A stretch of DNA of 64,000 nt from an uncultured Opitutaceae bacterium (GCA_903862935.1 CAIOZY010000015.1:1-64000); one strand, 5' to 3'; counted from the first letter of the stretch, positions 16,294 through 24,972 are shown. Notes: a model not told the origin generated them from the sequence alone. Numbers and translations are program-made.

Positions 16294-17715
16294 ATGGTCC
16301 TTCCCGAAACCCTCGCGGTCCGGCCCTTCACGCACCCGGTGCGGGGAGAGGTCGTCCCGCCGGGTTCCAAGAGCCTGACCAACCGCGCGCTCCTGCTTGC
16401 GGCCCTGTGCGACGGGCCCGTCACGCTCCGGGGGGCATTGTTCAGCGAGGACACCTCGGTCATGGCCGCAGCCCTCAAGGCCCTGGGATTCTCCGTAGCC
16501 GAAGACCCTGCTCACGCAGAACTTCGGGTGGATGGCCGTGCGGGGGCGATCCCCGCGGCCAAGGCGGAGCTTTTTGTCGGCCTTGCCGGGACTGCCGCGA
16601 GGTTCCTGACAGCCCTGTGCTCGGCCGCCCCCTCCGGGGTCTTCCGGATCGACGGGGTCCCCCAGATGCGTCGCCGGCCCATGAAGGGGCTGATCGACAG
16701 CCTGAGGTCCCTGGGGGCGGACATCCGGTGCCTCGGTGCGGAGGGTCACTTTCCCATCGAGGTGCGGGCCCGTGGGCTGCGCCGGGGTTCGGTCCGAATC
16801 GACGCAAGCGAGAGCAGCCAGATGCTGTCGGCTCTCCTGATGGTCTCCCCCCTCGCGGGGCAGGGAACGGGCGAGCCGCAGGCCCCCGCCGGAGACACCG
16901 CGGTCTCCGTCGCACTGTCGGCCTCCGTGCGGGAGCCTTTCGTCGAGATGACGATGCAATTGATGCGGCAGTTCGGGGTTCCCGTAAGCCACGATGCCGA
17001 GGGTTTTCACATTCCGCGCCGGCACTATCACATCGAGGGCAGAACGTTCACGGTCGAGCCGGATGCGACCGCAGCAAGCTACTTTCTTGCGCTGCCGTTC
17101 GCGGCCGGAGGCGCGGTTATGGTAAGGGGCCTCGGGAGGAGTGATCCCGCGGGAGGCCCGTTGCAGGGGGACCTGCGGTTCGCGAGCGTCCTCGAGTCGG
17201 CGGGCATGACGATCCGCGCCGGAGGCGACGGAATGAGGGCCGAGTCCCCGCCCTCCTCTCCCCGGCGAGGCGGCAACTGGGATTTCCGGGAGTTCTCCGA
17301 CACCTTCCTCACCCTAGCGGCGGTGGCCCCGCTGCTTGACGGCCCGACACGGATCAGCGGGATCGCCCACACGCGAAAGCAGGAGACCGACCGGATCGTC
17401 GCCATGGCAACCGAGCTGCGGAAGATCCTCGGAGAGAGCAGTGTCCTGACGACCCACGACTCCCTGGAAATCAGCCCCGTGCCCGTCGAGGAGGTGCGGC
17501 GCAGGGCCGCGCGGCAGCCTGAGGGGTCATTCGCCATCGAAACCTATGGCGACCACCGGGTGGCGATGAGTTTCGCGATTCTCGGCTCCCACCCTCTCTT
17601 CGGCGACGACAACCCGTGGATCCGGATCCGGAATCCATCCTGCTGCGCAAAAACATTCCCGAATTTTTTCGACGAACTGGACCGTCTGCGCGAGGATTCC
17701 GCCAAGAACCCGTGA
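16294..17715 (+). CDS. aroA: 3-phosphoshikimate 1-carboxyvinyltransferase (EPSP synthase)
   Basis: 473 residues from the ATG at 16294; the frame is open further upstream inside tyrA. Family motifs are PPGSKSLTNRALLLA, the PEP-site loop VGLAGTAARFL (usually GNAGT, so Leu replaces Asn), IDASESSQMLSALLM, EFSDTFLTLA, RKQETDRI and ETYGDHRVAMSF. It is about 40 residues longer than typical AroA, with extra length around SPPSSPRRGG and the C terminus. It joins PEP to shikimate-3-phosphate in aromatic amino acid synthesis. Coupling to tyrA is expected. The stop overlaps the cmk GTG. Confidence 0.95.
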   Translation: MVLPETLAVRPFTHPVRGEVVPPGSKSLTNRALLLAALCDGPVTLRGALFSEDTSVMAAALKALGFSVAEDPAHAELRVDGRAGAIPAAKAELFVGLAGTAARFLTALCSAAPSGVFRIDGVPQMRRRPMKGLIDSLRSLGADIRCLGAEGHFPIEVRARGLRRGSVRIDASESSQMLSALLMVSPLAGQGTGEPQAPAGDTAVSVALSASVREPFVEMTMQLMRQFGVPVSHDAEGFHIPRRHYHIEGRTFTVEPDATAASYFLALPFAAGGAVMVRGLGRSDPAGGPLQGDLRFASVLESAGMTIRAGGDGMRAESPPSSPRRGGNWDFREFSDTFLTLAAVAPLLDGPTRISGIAHTRKQETDRIVAMATELRKILGESSVLTTHDSLEISPVPVEEVRRRAARQPEGSFAIETYGDHRVAMSFAILGSHPLFGDDNPWIRIRNPSCCAKTFPNFFDELDRLREDSAKNP

Positions 17716-18383
17716 AACAGCCCCTCTTTATCATCGTGGCCATCGACGGCGGCGCGGCCGCAGGCAAGTCCTCGACGGCCAGGGTGTTGAGCGAACGCTT
17801 CAACCTGATGCACGCCGACACGGGCAGCTACTTCAGGGCGCTTACAGCCGAGATGCTCCGCCGCGGCGTCTCGCCGGGCGACCTTCCCGCCGTGCGGGCC
17901 GCCTTGGCCGACATGAAGCTCGCGACCCGGATTGCGAGCCGCTCGGCCCTGATCGAGATCGGGGGACGCCTGATCGGCTCCGAGATCCGCAGCCCCGAGG
18001 TCAACGCGGCGGTTTCGCACTTTGCGGCAATTCCCGAGCTCCGGTCGGTCCTTCTCGAGTACGAGCGCGGCCAGGCCGCGGTCGCCAGGGAGCGGGGCTT
18101 CCGCGGGCTTGTGATGGACGGCCGGGACATAGGAACGGTGATTTTTCCGGACGCCGACTTCCGGTTCTTCCTCCATGCGGACCCGGCCGAGAGGGCACGG
18201 CGGCGCGAGAAGGAGGGCGAGCGTGACGCCGTCGCCGAACGCGACCGCATCGACTCCTCCCGAAAGACCGCTCCCCTCGCCTGCCCCGCCGGGGCGACCT
18301 CGATCGACTCGACCCACATGACCCTGCAGCAGGTGATCGAGCGCATGGCCTCTTCCCTGGCTGAGGCGCTGGGCCAGACATGA
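17712..18383 (+). CDS. cmk: Cytidylate kinase
   Basis: 223 residues from a GTG that overlaps the aroA stop (GTGA). The frame is open upstream to 17616, but that part is inside aroA and outside the family. The P-loop is AIDGGAAAGKSSTA. HADTGSYFRALT is the DTGA.YRA CMP-site block, and MDGRDIGTVIFPDADFRFFL and RERGFRGLVMDGRD are typical. It phosphorylates CMP/dCMP. The aroA-cmk order is common in bacteria. The 4-base overlap on both sides indicates one translationally coupled operon with plsC. Confidence 0.93.
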   Translation: MKQPLFIIVAIDGGAAAGKSSTARVLSERFNLMHADTGSYFRALTAEMLRRGVSPGDLPAVRAALADMKLATRIASRSALIEIGGRLIGSEIRSPEVNAAVSHFAAIPELRSVLLEYERGQAAVARERGFRGLVMDGRDIGTVIFPDADFRFFLHADPAERARRREKEGERDAVAERDRIDSSRKTAPLACPAGATSIDSTHMTLQQVIERMASSLAEALGQT

Positions 18384-19039
18384 GCCGGACCTACACCCAG
18401 CTCGACATGGAGCCGCTGTACGGCTTCAGCCACCGGATGCTCATGGCAATCTACGGGCTGTGCTTCCGGGGCGAGATCTCCGGCCAGGAAAATCTCCCTG
18501 CCGAAGGGGGGTATCTTGTGGCCTGCAACCATACGAGCATGCTGGACCCTCCAATCGTGGGTCTTTTCCTGCGCCAGCAGGTCGTCTTCTTCGCCCGCAA
18601 GACCCTGTGGAAGCCGGGGATAGTCACGTTCTGGCTGGACGGTGTGAGCACGATCCCCGTGGATCGGGACGGCGGCACCGATGTGGCCGCCTTCAAGCGG
18701 GTGCTCAATGCCCTCAAGCAGAACCGGGTGATCATCCTGTTTCCCGAGGGGACTAGATCGCCCGACGGAAACCTCCAGAAGCCCAAGCCCGGGATCGGCC
18801 TCATCGCATGCAGGGCCCAGGTTCCGATTGTCCCGGCCCGCATCTTCGGCGCGGCCAAGGCCTTCGGGAGAGGGGGCCGCGTGCGCCTGGGAACCCCGGT
18901 GTCGGTCACCTACGGCAAACCCCTGTCCCCGGCCGACTACGACGATCCGCGCGACGGGAAGCAACGCTACCAGCGGACCGCCGAGCGCATCATGGCGGCC
19001 ATCGCCAGGCTCCAGCTCCCGCCCGAGACGGTCATCTGA
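18380..19039 (+). CDS. plsC: 1-acyl-sn-glycerol-3-phosphate acyltransferase (PlsC family)
   Basis: 219 residues. The catalytic NHTSMLDP motif (H51, D56) and the phosphate-binding LFPEGTRSPDG block are both present, with VPIVPARIFGA downstream. It acylates lysophosphatidic acid at the inner membrane for phospholipid synthesis. It has no strong transmembrane helix; the hydrophobic MLMAIYGLCF may be a membrane anchor. It is the last gene of tyrA-aroA-cmk-plsC, and its ATG overlaps the cmk stop. It faces trpS with 13 bases between the stops. Confidence 0.93.
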   Translation: MSRTYTQLDMEPLYGFSHRMLMAIYGLCFRGEISGQENLPAEGGYLVACNHTSMLDPPIVGLFLRQQVVFFARKTLWKPGIVTFWLDGVSTIPVDRDGGTDVAAFKRVLNALKQNRVIILFPEGTRSPDGNLQKPKPGIGLIACRAQVPIVPARIFGAAKAFGRGGRVRLGTPVSVTYGKPLSPADYDDPRDGKQRYQRTAERIMAAIARLQLPPETVI

Positions 19040-19052
19040 AGGCCCGCAGCGC

Positions 19053-20015
19053 CTAGTCGAGCCCGGCCGCCCTGCGGACCCGGCCCAAGACGGAGGAGGC
19101 GACCGCGCGGGCGCGCTCCGTGCCGTCCTTCAGAACCCGGTCAATGTAACCCGGGTCGGCGGCGATCTCCGCCCGCCGAGTCCGGGCCGCCGCAAAGAAG
19201 TTCCAGGTGTGCTCGAAGAGCGCCTTCTTCAGGTCCCCGTAGCCTAAACCGCCGGCGCGAAGCCGAGCCTCATAGTCGGAGGCCTGGGCCGGGGCGACGA
19301 GCTTGAGGATCTGGATGGCAAGGTTGCGGTCCGCGTCCGGCTTCGGTTCGGCCGGGGAGCGGCTGTCCATGACGATCCCCATGATCCTCTTCTTGAGGGC
19401 CTTCTCGTCGCAGAACAACTCGATCGTGTTGCCGTAACTCTTGCTCATCTTCTGGCCGTCCAGGCCCGGAACCACCGCGACGTCCTCGCGGATCTCGGGC
19501 TCGGGTACGACGAGGGTTTCCCCGTAGGTCTGGTTAAACTTGATCGCGATGTCGCGGGTCATCTCCAGGTGCTGCTTCTGGTCCTGGCCGACCGGCACCA
19601 CATTCGTGTCGTAGAGCAGGATGTCGGCCGCCATGAGCACCGGATAGGCGAAGAGTCCGAAGTTCGGGGAGATGCCCTTGGCCGTCTTGTCCTTGTAGCT
19701 GTGCGCCCGCTCCAGAAGCCCCATCGGGGTCACGCTCCCCAGGATCCATGTCAGTTCGCACACCTCGGGAACGTCGCTTTGGCGCCAGAAGACGCTTCTT
19801 GCCGGGTCCAGACCGCAGGCGAGCCAGTCCAGGGCGATCCCGCGGCCGTTTTTCCTGCGTTCCTCCGGACCGAAGACCGCCGTCATGGAGTGGTAGTCGG
19901 CGATGAAGTAGAAGCACTCCCCGCGCGTCTGCGCCTCGATGGCCGGGCGCATCGCGCCGAAGTAGTTGCCGAGGTGGAGCGTGCCCGAGGGTGTGATGCC
20001 GGTTAGGGTGCGCAT
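19053..20015 (-). CDS. trpS: Tryptophan--tRNA ligase
   Basis: 320 residues, a normal length for the bacterial class I enzyme. The HIGH-equivalent is PSGTLHLGNYFGA at the N terminus. Tryptophan-site blocks are FYFIADYHSMTA and the long helix PVLMAADILLYDTNVVPVGQDQKQHLEMTRD. The KMSKS signature is DGQKMSKSYGNTI. It charges tRNA-Trp with tryptophan. It is the last of the minus-strand genes 20754-19053 and converges on plsC. Confidence 0.96.
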   Translation of the reverse strand: MRTLTGITPSGTLHLGNYFGAMRPAIEAQTRGECFYFIADYHSMTAVFGPEERRKNGRGIALDWLACGLDPARSVFWRQSDVPEVCELTWILGSVTPMGLLERAHSYKDKTAKGISPNFGLFAYPVLMAADILLYDTNVVPVGQDQKQHLEMTRDIAIKFNQTYGETLVVPEPEIREDVAVVPGLDGQKMSKSYGNTIELFCDEKALKKRIMGIVMDSRSPAEPKPDADRNLAIQILKLVAPAQASDYEARLRAGGLGYGDLKKALFEHTWNFFAAARTRRAEIAADPGYIDRVLKDGTERARAVASSVLGRVRRAAGLD

Positions 20016-20067
20016 GGGAGCAAGCCCACAACCGTGGGCGCCGGCGCCGTAAAGGCAATTCCCAAGC

Positions 20068-20754
20068 CTAGACGCCGCGGCGGGGGATCAGCGACACTGC
20101 AGACCGCGCGGAGCGGGCGATCATGGCCTCCGGAAGGCATCCCCCGTAGGCCATCGCCGGCATGACGAGCGAGCGCCGCCCCAGCAGCGTTCCCGGGTTC
20201 AGGACCGCGTTGCAGCCGACCTCGGCCTCCTCTCCGATGATCGCCCCGAACTTCCTCAAACCTGTCGGGATGGGGCCCTCCGGGCCCTGGACGACGACAG
20301 GCTTTCGGTCCAAGCGCAGGTTCGCGCAGATTGCCCCGGCCCCCAGGTGGGAGCGGCTTCCCAGGATCGAGTCGCCGACGTAGTTGAAGTGCGCGGTCTC
20401 GACCTTGTCCATCAGCAGGCACTGCTTGTACTCGCAGGAGTTGCCCAGCACGCAGTTCGCGCCCGCGATCACGTTGCCCCGGATGAAGGCGCCGGGGGCG
20501 ATGCGGGTCTCTGGCCCGATCCAGACCGGGCCTATGATCGTCGCATAGGCGGGAAGGCGAACGGTCGGGTGCAGGTACACGGGCCCCTCGATCCGCACCC
20601 CCGCGGGAACAGTTTGAACCGCCGCCACAAAATTCCAGCTCTCAAGGGCGGGCCCGATCTGGGGAAGCCACTCCCAGGGTCTCAGGTCGGCGGCAAAGTA
20701 CGCCGCAAACGGCGCAAGGGAAGCCGGCAGGGTGAAATAGTCGGAGGCCTTCAT
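20068..20754 (-). CDS. Left-handed beta-helix (hexapeptide repeat) nucleotidyltransferase/acyltransferase-like protein
   Basis: 228 residues. The first 50 are helical. From about residue 55 onward there are hexapeptide repeats (IEGPVYLHPTVRLPAYATIIGPVWIG, split by turns), then GAFIRGNVIAGANCVLGN, NYVGDSILGSRSHLGAGAICANLRLDRKP and IGEEAEVGCNAVLNPGTLLG. This pattern resembles the C-terminal half of GlmU without its uridylyltransferase domain, as in stand-alone LbH proteins of cell-envelope sugar metabolism. The specific acceptor is unknown. It precedes trpS by 52 bases on the same strand. Confidence 0.8.
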   Translation of the reverse strand: MKASDYFTLPASLAPFAAYFAADLRPWEWLPQIGPALESWNFVAAVQTVPAGVRIEGPVYLHPTVRLPAYATIIGPVWIGPETRIAPGAFIRGNVIAGANCVLGNSCEYKQCLLMDKVETAHFNYVGDSILGSRSHLGAGAICANLRLDRKPVVVQGPEGPIPTGLRKFGAIIGEEAEVGCNAVLNPGTLLGRRSLVMPAMAYGGCLPEAMIARSARSAVSLIPRRGV

Positions 20755-20859
20755 TGGGTGCCATATCTGCTGTGGCGGGAACGGCCCTCGATGGCAATGC
20801 CCTTTGCCAGGGACGCCGGGGATGACTCACCTGGGGATTCAAGAATCCGGCTCGGGACC

Positions 20860-21366
20860 TCAGGGAGGCCCGTCTGCCAAACCTTTGGTATCCCGCACGG
20901 CGAAGCGATCGTCGGCGGCTCCATTCACCCCGTCAGCGATCCGGCTGCACCAGCCGATCCTCTGGGCCGCAAACGAATCGAAAAGCGGCACATAGGGCTT
21001 AATGTCGATGAGGGGCGTCCCGTCAAGAATGTCGATATCCGCGACCCGAAGCAGATGGCCTTCAACTCCGATCAGGCGCACAGGCGAGAAGCCGAGGGGA
21101 TTGGGGCGGCACGGAGCCCGCGTGGCGAAGATCCCGCGGGGCTCGGTGTCGAGATAGGGGGTCACTTCGAGTCGGGCGGGGACTGCCCGGTCGAACCAGT
21201 AGATGAGCCAGATCCTCTCGAATCCCGCCAGGTCCTTTACCCCACCGGAATACTCCGGAAATATCTCCACCGTGCCGACCGATCCGCCGGCAAAGGCAAC
21301 CTGCGCCGGGGCGCCGGCCGCCCTCTGGTGCGGGGAATGGATGATGCCGATGGACTTGAGCTCCAT
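20860..21366 (-). CDS. trmO: tRNA (N6-threonylcarbamoyladenosine37-N6)-methyltransferase, TrmO/TsaA-like
   Basis: 168 residues from the ATG at 21366, which places the family start MELKSIGIIHSP correctly. A GTG at 21390 overlapping the preceding stop (GTGA) would add eight residues and is the alternative. The SAM-binding motif RAPCRPNPLGFSPVRL and LAGFERIWLIYWF are diagnostic of the UPF0066/TrmO family. DIDILDGTPLIDIKPYVP follows. It methylates t6A37 in tRNAs reading ACY. Its overlap with the CoA-disulfide-reductase gene is unusual company and may be simple operon hitch-hiking. Confidence 0.88.
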   Translation of the reverse strand: MELKSIGIIHSPHQRAAGAPAQVAFAGGSVGTVEIFPEYSGGVKDLAGFERIWLIYWFDRAVPARLEVTPYLDTEPRGIFATRAPCRPNPLGFSPVRLIGVEGHLLRVADIDILDGTPLIDIKPYVPLFDSFAAQRIGWCSRIADGVNGAADDRFAVRDTKGLADGPP

Positions 21367-21386
21367 CGTTCTCGATCGGAGCGCCG

Positions 21387-23066
21387 TCACGGGGTCGGCA
21401 GTTTGGCCGGGCTGCGGGGATCAAAGTGCGCCCGGATTCCGCCGGTGAGGGAAGCCACCTGGAATCCATTCTGTGCGAGGATGCGGGCCGCGAAATAGGC
21501 CGTCTTGCCCATGGCGCAGACAGTCACGACGGGCTGGGTCCGGTCGAGTTCCCCGAGCCGGCCGCGGAGCTGCGCCAGGGGTATGTTCACAACGCGAGGC
21601 CGGGGCAGCGGATGGGCCTTCGCTAACGGCGGGGGGCGAACGTCAAGCACCTGCACCGCGGGGTCGTCGGGCAACGAATCGACCGGGGTGACGAGTCCGT
21701 CTCGCGTGTTGCAGGCAGCGAAGCCGGCCAGGTTCACAATGTCCTTGGCCGACCCGAAAGGCGGGGCGTAGGCAAGTTCAAGCTGGGCAAGTTCGTCGAT
21801 GGTGAGCTTTCCGCTGATGGCTGCAGCGATCACGTCGATTCGCTTGTCCACGCCGCCCAACCCGGTCACCTGGGCTCCGAGCACCCGACCGCTCTCCGGC
21901 TCCCACAGCAACTTCAGGAGGATCGGCTTCGCACCGGGGAAGTAGCCCGCGTGATGGTTGTCGTTGACGGTCACGGTCCGAAAGGGCCGGCCGGCCGCGC
22001 GAAGCCGCTTTTCCGTCCACCCGGTGAGACCGGCGGCCACGTCAAACACGCGGACGATGGCGGTGCCAAGGGAGCCCGGATACGGTCTGGCGCCGGCGGG
22101 GCGAAAGATGTGGTCGGCCACAAGCCGCCCTTGCCGGTTTGCGGGGCCGCCGAGCGGGACTGCGACAGGCTCGTGAGAGACAAAATCCTCAATCTCGACG
22201 GCGTCCCCTGCCGCATAGATGTCCGGGTCGCTCGTCTGCATGAAAGCGTTCACCCGGATGTGCCCGCGCTTCCCCAGTTCAAGCCCGGCACTGCGGGCGA
22301 GAGCCGTGTCGGGACGAACGCCGATACACAGCACCACAAGATCGGCGGCGACACTCCGCCCTGAGGAAAGTCGGCAGGTCAGCGAGGAGCCGTCCTCAAA
22401 TGCGCCCACGCTGTCGCCGAGCAGCACCTCGACCCGGCGTTTGCGCAGCTCATCCTCGAGGAGCCGGGTCATCAGGGGGTCGAGCGGCGGCAGCACCTGC
22501 CCGGTCAGCTCTACCAACGTCACCTGCTTCCCAAGGCGGATGAGCTGTTCGGCCATCTCCAGGCCGATGAATCCGGCACCGATGATGGCGACCCGCTGGG
22601 CTGCGGTCGCCGCAGCCTTGATTCGGTCCATGTCCTGGAGGGACCTGAGGGTCATGATCCGGGTGTCCTCAACGCCCGTCAGCGCAGGGCGGACCGGGAC
22701 GGCGCCCGGCGCAAGCAAGAGCTTGTCGAAAGAGAGCGTCTCAGTCGTCCCGGAGGCGAGGTTTCGCACCTGCACGCGCTTGGCCACCCGGTCGATTGCC
22801 ACGGCCTCAGTGCTAGTCCGCACGTCGATATTCAGCAGCCCCTTCAGGGTCTGCGGGGTCTGCACGGCGAGCGCGTCGCGCTGCGTGATCTCGCCGCCAA
22901 TGAAATACGGCAGACCGCAGTTCGCGAACGACACGTCGGGGCCCCGCTCGATCAGCGTGATAGAGGCGCGCTCGTCGAGCCGCCTGGCACGAGCGGCGGC
23001 CGAGGCACCGGCGGCCACGCCGCCAATGATGACAAAACGCAAACCTGGGGAACCTGGAGTGGTCAT
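21387..23066 (-). CDS. CoA-disulfide reductase-type FAD oxidoreductase with C-terminal rhodanese domain
   Basis: 559 residues. The FAD domain starts RFVIIGGVAAGASAAARARR. The single redox-active Cys is C50 in DVSFANCGLPYFIGG. The NADH-binding Rossmann is RVAIIGAGFIGLEMAEQL. DPDIYAAGDAVE is the FAD second motif, and the dimerisation domain covers about residues 320-445. From about 465, a rhodanese domain carries the active Cys in PVVTVCAMGKTAYFAARIL. This fits the CoADR-Rhd/NADH-dependent persulfide-reductase family. It likely reduces CoA- or protein persulfides and disulfides in the cytoplasm. It lies in the ArsR-headed operon downstream of the mini-thioredoxin. Confidence 0.92.
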   Translation of the reverse strand: MTTPGSPGLRFVIIGGVAAGASAAARARRLDERASITLIERGPDVSFANCGLPYFIGGEITQRDALAVQTPQTLKGLLNIDVRTSTEAVAIDRVAKRVQVRNLASGTTETLSFDKLLLAPGAVPVRPALTGVEDTRIMTLRSLQDMDRIKAAATAAQRVAIIGAGFIGLEMAEQLIRLGKQVTLVELTGQVLPPLDPLMTRLLEDELRKRRVEVLLGDSVGAFEDGSSLTCRLSSGRSVAADLVVLCIGVRPDTALARSAGLELGKRGHIRVNAFMQTSDPDIYAAGDAVEIEDFVSHEPVAVPLGGPANRQGRLVADHIFRPAGARPYPGSLGTAIVRVFDVAAGLTGWTEKRLRAAGRPFRTVTVNDNHHAGYFPGAKPILLKLLWEPESGRVLGAQVTGLGGVDKRIDVIAAAISGKLTIDELAQLELAYAPPFGSAKDIVNLAGFAACNTRDGLVTPVDSLPDDPAVQVLDVRPPPLAKAHPLPRPRVVNIPLAQLRGRLGELDRTQPVVTVCAMGKTAYFAARILAQNGFQVASLTGGIRAHFDPRSPAKLPTP

Positions 23067-23171
23067 GTTAAAAAGGGAAATTTGCCGCTCGGCCGAGGAT
23101 TCGGGCGCGCGACCTTCCTCTGACGCTGATTGGGCCTGAGTTTGATCCGCCCGCGGCGCATCTGCAAGGAG

Positions 23172-23405
23172 TCAACCGAGCAGGGGCCTGATCTGGTCGG
23201 GTGTGAGCAACCGGCCCTGGGACTTCACCATGCCATCGACCACAAGCGCCGGCGTAGAAAGGACGCCAAAACCCATGATGGCGGAGACTTCGGTGACTTT
23301 CTCCAGTTTGTAGGGAATGCCGAGGGCCTTTGCGGCGGCTTCCGTGTTTTGGGCGAGGGCCTGGCACTTCGGGCAGCCCGAACCGAGGATTTGGAGTTTC
23401 TTCAT
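23172..23405 (-). CDS. Mini-thioredoxin (redox-active disulfide protein 2 type)
   Basis: 77 residues from ATG 23405; upstream codons in the same frame fall in the intergenic space. It reads MKKLQILGSGCPKCQAL with the CxxC pair C11/C14, and includes VLSTPALVVDGMVKSQGRLL (cis-proline TPA), a compact glutaredoxin/thioredoxin-like fold. Proteins of this size are regularly encoded next to ArsP/UPF0718 permeases and ArsR regulators. It may deliver electrons to the permease CSC motif or to a metal-thiol substrate, which is inference from context. It is 19 bases downstream of the permease. Confidence 0.9.
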   Translation of the reverse strand: MKKLQILGSGCPKCQALAQNTEAAAKALGIPYKLEKVTEVSAIMGFGVLSTPALVVDGMVKSQGRLLTPDQIRPLLG

Positions 23406-23424
23406 GGGAGGGAGGGAAATTGGG

Positions 23425-24492
23425 CTAGAGCAGGGCGTTGAAAAGAAAGCCGACAAACATGATGCCAAGGGCCACGATGCCGAAGAATGCCCAGATCAAC
23501 CGGGGCTTGAGCACCCGGCGCAGAATGATCGCCTCGGGCAGGGACAACGCGATGACCGACATCATGAAGGCCAGCACCGTTCCCAGGGCAGCGCCTTTGC
23601 CGAGGAGCGCCTGCACGATCGGGATTATGCCCGCGGCATTGGAATACATGGGAACTCCGATCAGGACGGCGAGGGGGACTGACCACCAGGCCCCCCTGCC
23701 CATGATGGAGGCCATGAAGTTCTCCGGGACGTAGCCGTGGATGCCGGCGCCGACAGCGATGCCCAGGAGGACAAACGGCCAGACCCGCCCGACAATGTCC
23801 CGCACCGCCTCGGCTCCTCGGTCGATCCGGTCTGCCCAGGTCAACGCCTCCTCCACCCCGGCTGCGCCGGTTTTTGTGGCGTAAACCCACTCCTCGATTT
23901 GGCTCTCCAGGCGCAGCCTGCCCAGGACCCAGCCGGCCACGATTACTATGGCCAGGCCTGTTCCCAGATAGATGGCGGCCACTTTCCAGCCGAAGAGCCC
24001 AAACAACAGCACTAAGGCGACCTCGTTCACCATGGGGGCAGAGATCAGGAACGAGAAGGTGACGCCAAGGGGCACTCCGGTCGTGACGAACCCGATGAAC
24101 AGCGGCACGGCCGAGCAGGAGCAAAACGGGGTCACAACCCCAAGAAGCGCCGCCAGAACGCTTCCCGCGGACTCGCGCCTGCCGGAGAGGATCCTGCGGG
24201 TGCGCTCGGGTGTGAAGAATGACCGGATGATCCCGACCCCGAAGACGACCAGGGTCAGAAGCATCAGGACCTTGGGGACCTCGTAGATGAAGAACTCCAC
24301 GGCGCTCCCCAAGCGGGATGCGGAGGAAAGTCCTGCCACGCCATAGGTTAACCAGCGTGCCAGCGCCCCCAACTGCCCGTACGCAAACCACCAGAGGCCA
24401 AGGCCCACGGCTCCCCAGACGAGGCGCCGGAAGGCGGCCGGAGGGCGTGCCGGAACGGAGGTCGGGGCAAGCGGGGAGTCAGCGGAGTTCAT
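23425..24492 (-). CDS. ArsP-type permease (UPF0718/DUF318 family)
   Basis: 355 residues with about ten membrane helices. The signature TPFCSCSAVPLFIGF sits in the first half and GVPMYSNAAGIIPI in the second, the two conserved halves of this permease family. Characterised ArsP members export trivalent organoarsenicals through the cysteine site; others are uncharacterised. A cytoplasmic loop near residues 180-220 is charged. It is preceded by an ArsR-type regulator (23-base gap) and followed by a mini-thioredoxin, a conserved arrangement that supports metalloid or thiol-adduct efflux. Confidence 0.88.
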   Translation of the reverse strand: MNSADSPLAPTSVPARPPAAFRRLVWGAVGLGLWWFAYGQLGALARWLTYGVAGLSSASRLGSAVEFFIYEVPKVLMLLTLVVFGVGIIRSFFTPERTRRILSGRRESAGSVLAALLGVVTPFCSCSAVPLFIGFVTTGVPLGVTFSFLISAPMVNEVALVLLFGLFGWKVAAIYLGTGLAIVIVAGWVLGRLRLESQIEEWVYATKTGAAGVEEALTWADRIDRGAEAVRDIVGRVWPFVLLGIAVGAGIHGYVPENFMASIMGRGAWWSVPLAVLIGVPMYSNAAGIIPIVQALLGKGAALGTVLAFMMSVIALSLPEAIILRRVLKPRLIWAFFGIVALGIMFVGFLFNALL

Positions 24493-24515
24493 AGGCTTAG
24501 AGCACCGAGCGCTGC

Positions 24516-24839
24516 TCAGCCGCAGCAGCGGCGCACTTCCACAGCTTCACCTCTTCGGGCCGCGTCCAGGCAGGCCATGAAGGATGGAACGCAGGGTAGC
24601 GCCAACCGGTAGAAGACCTGGAGACCGCGCTTTTGGTCCGCCACGATCCCCGCCTCCTTCAGGACCGACAAATGTCGCGACACCGTCGACCAGGCCGACT
24701 CGACGGCTTTCACCAGTTCGCACACACAGCGCTCGCCGTCGGCCAGTTCCTCGACCATGCGGAGCCTGTCGGGGTGGCTCAGGGCCTTGAAGACCAGGGC
24801 CCGAGCGTCGAGGGTTCGTCTGGAAACGAGGGTTTTCAC
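24516..24839 (-). CDS. ArsR/SmtB-family transcriptional repressor
   Basis: 107 residues from the GTG at 24839. The frame extends to a TTG at 24875, but that stretch is the operator itself, so the GTG is preferred. The winged-helix core is ALVFKALSHPDRLRMVEEL, then CVCELVKAVESAWSTVSRHLSVLKEAGIV, with the alpha-3 ELADGERCVCEL cysteines in the classic ArsR metal-binding position. A second Cys-rich element lies at the C terminus (RRCCG). It probably releases DNA on binding As(III), Sb(III) or another thiophilic ligand. The promoter and operator are immediately upstream, and the gene heads the minus-strand operon down to trmO. Confidence 0.92.
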   Translation of the reverse strand: MKTLVSRRTLDARALVFKALSHPDRLRMVEELADGERCVCELVKAVESAWSTVSRHLSVLKEAGIVADQKRGLQVFYRLALPCVPSFMACLDAARRGEAVEVRRCCG

Positions 24840-24846
24840 GGCAGCT

Positions 24847-24875
24847 ACTATTTCGCGGTTTTGCGAAATAGTCAA
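24847..24875 (-). promoter_or_regulatory. ArsR operator embedded in its own promoter
   Basis: On the minus strand, TTGACT (24875-24870) is followed after 17 bases by AATAGT (24852-24847). A perfect 10-bp inverted repeat, ACTATTTCGC and GCGAAATAGT (24847-24856 and 24863-24872, 6-base spacer), covers almost the whole -35 to -10 interval. The -10 lies seven bases before the GTG of arsR, so the transcript would be nearly leaderless. A bound dimer would block RNA polymerase directly. The site lies about 100 bases from the divergent CDF gene start at 24973 and could control that gene as well. Confidence 0.75.
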
Positions 24876-24972
24876 AGAAATCCCCTACCCCGCTTGATCT
24901 CCCTTTCGGATGCCACCAGAATCTACGGACAATAGGCTCGTTATCGAGAGCGGGGCGGCTGAGGTTGGGAGC

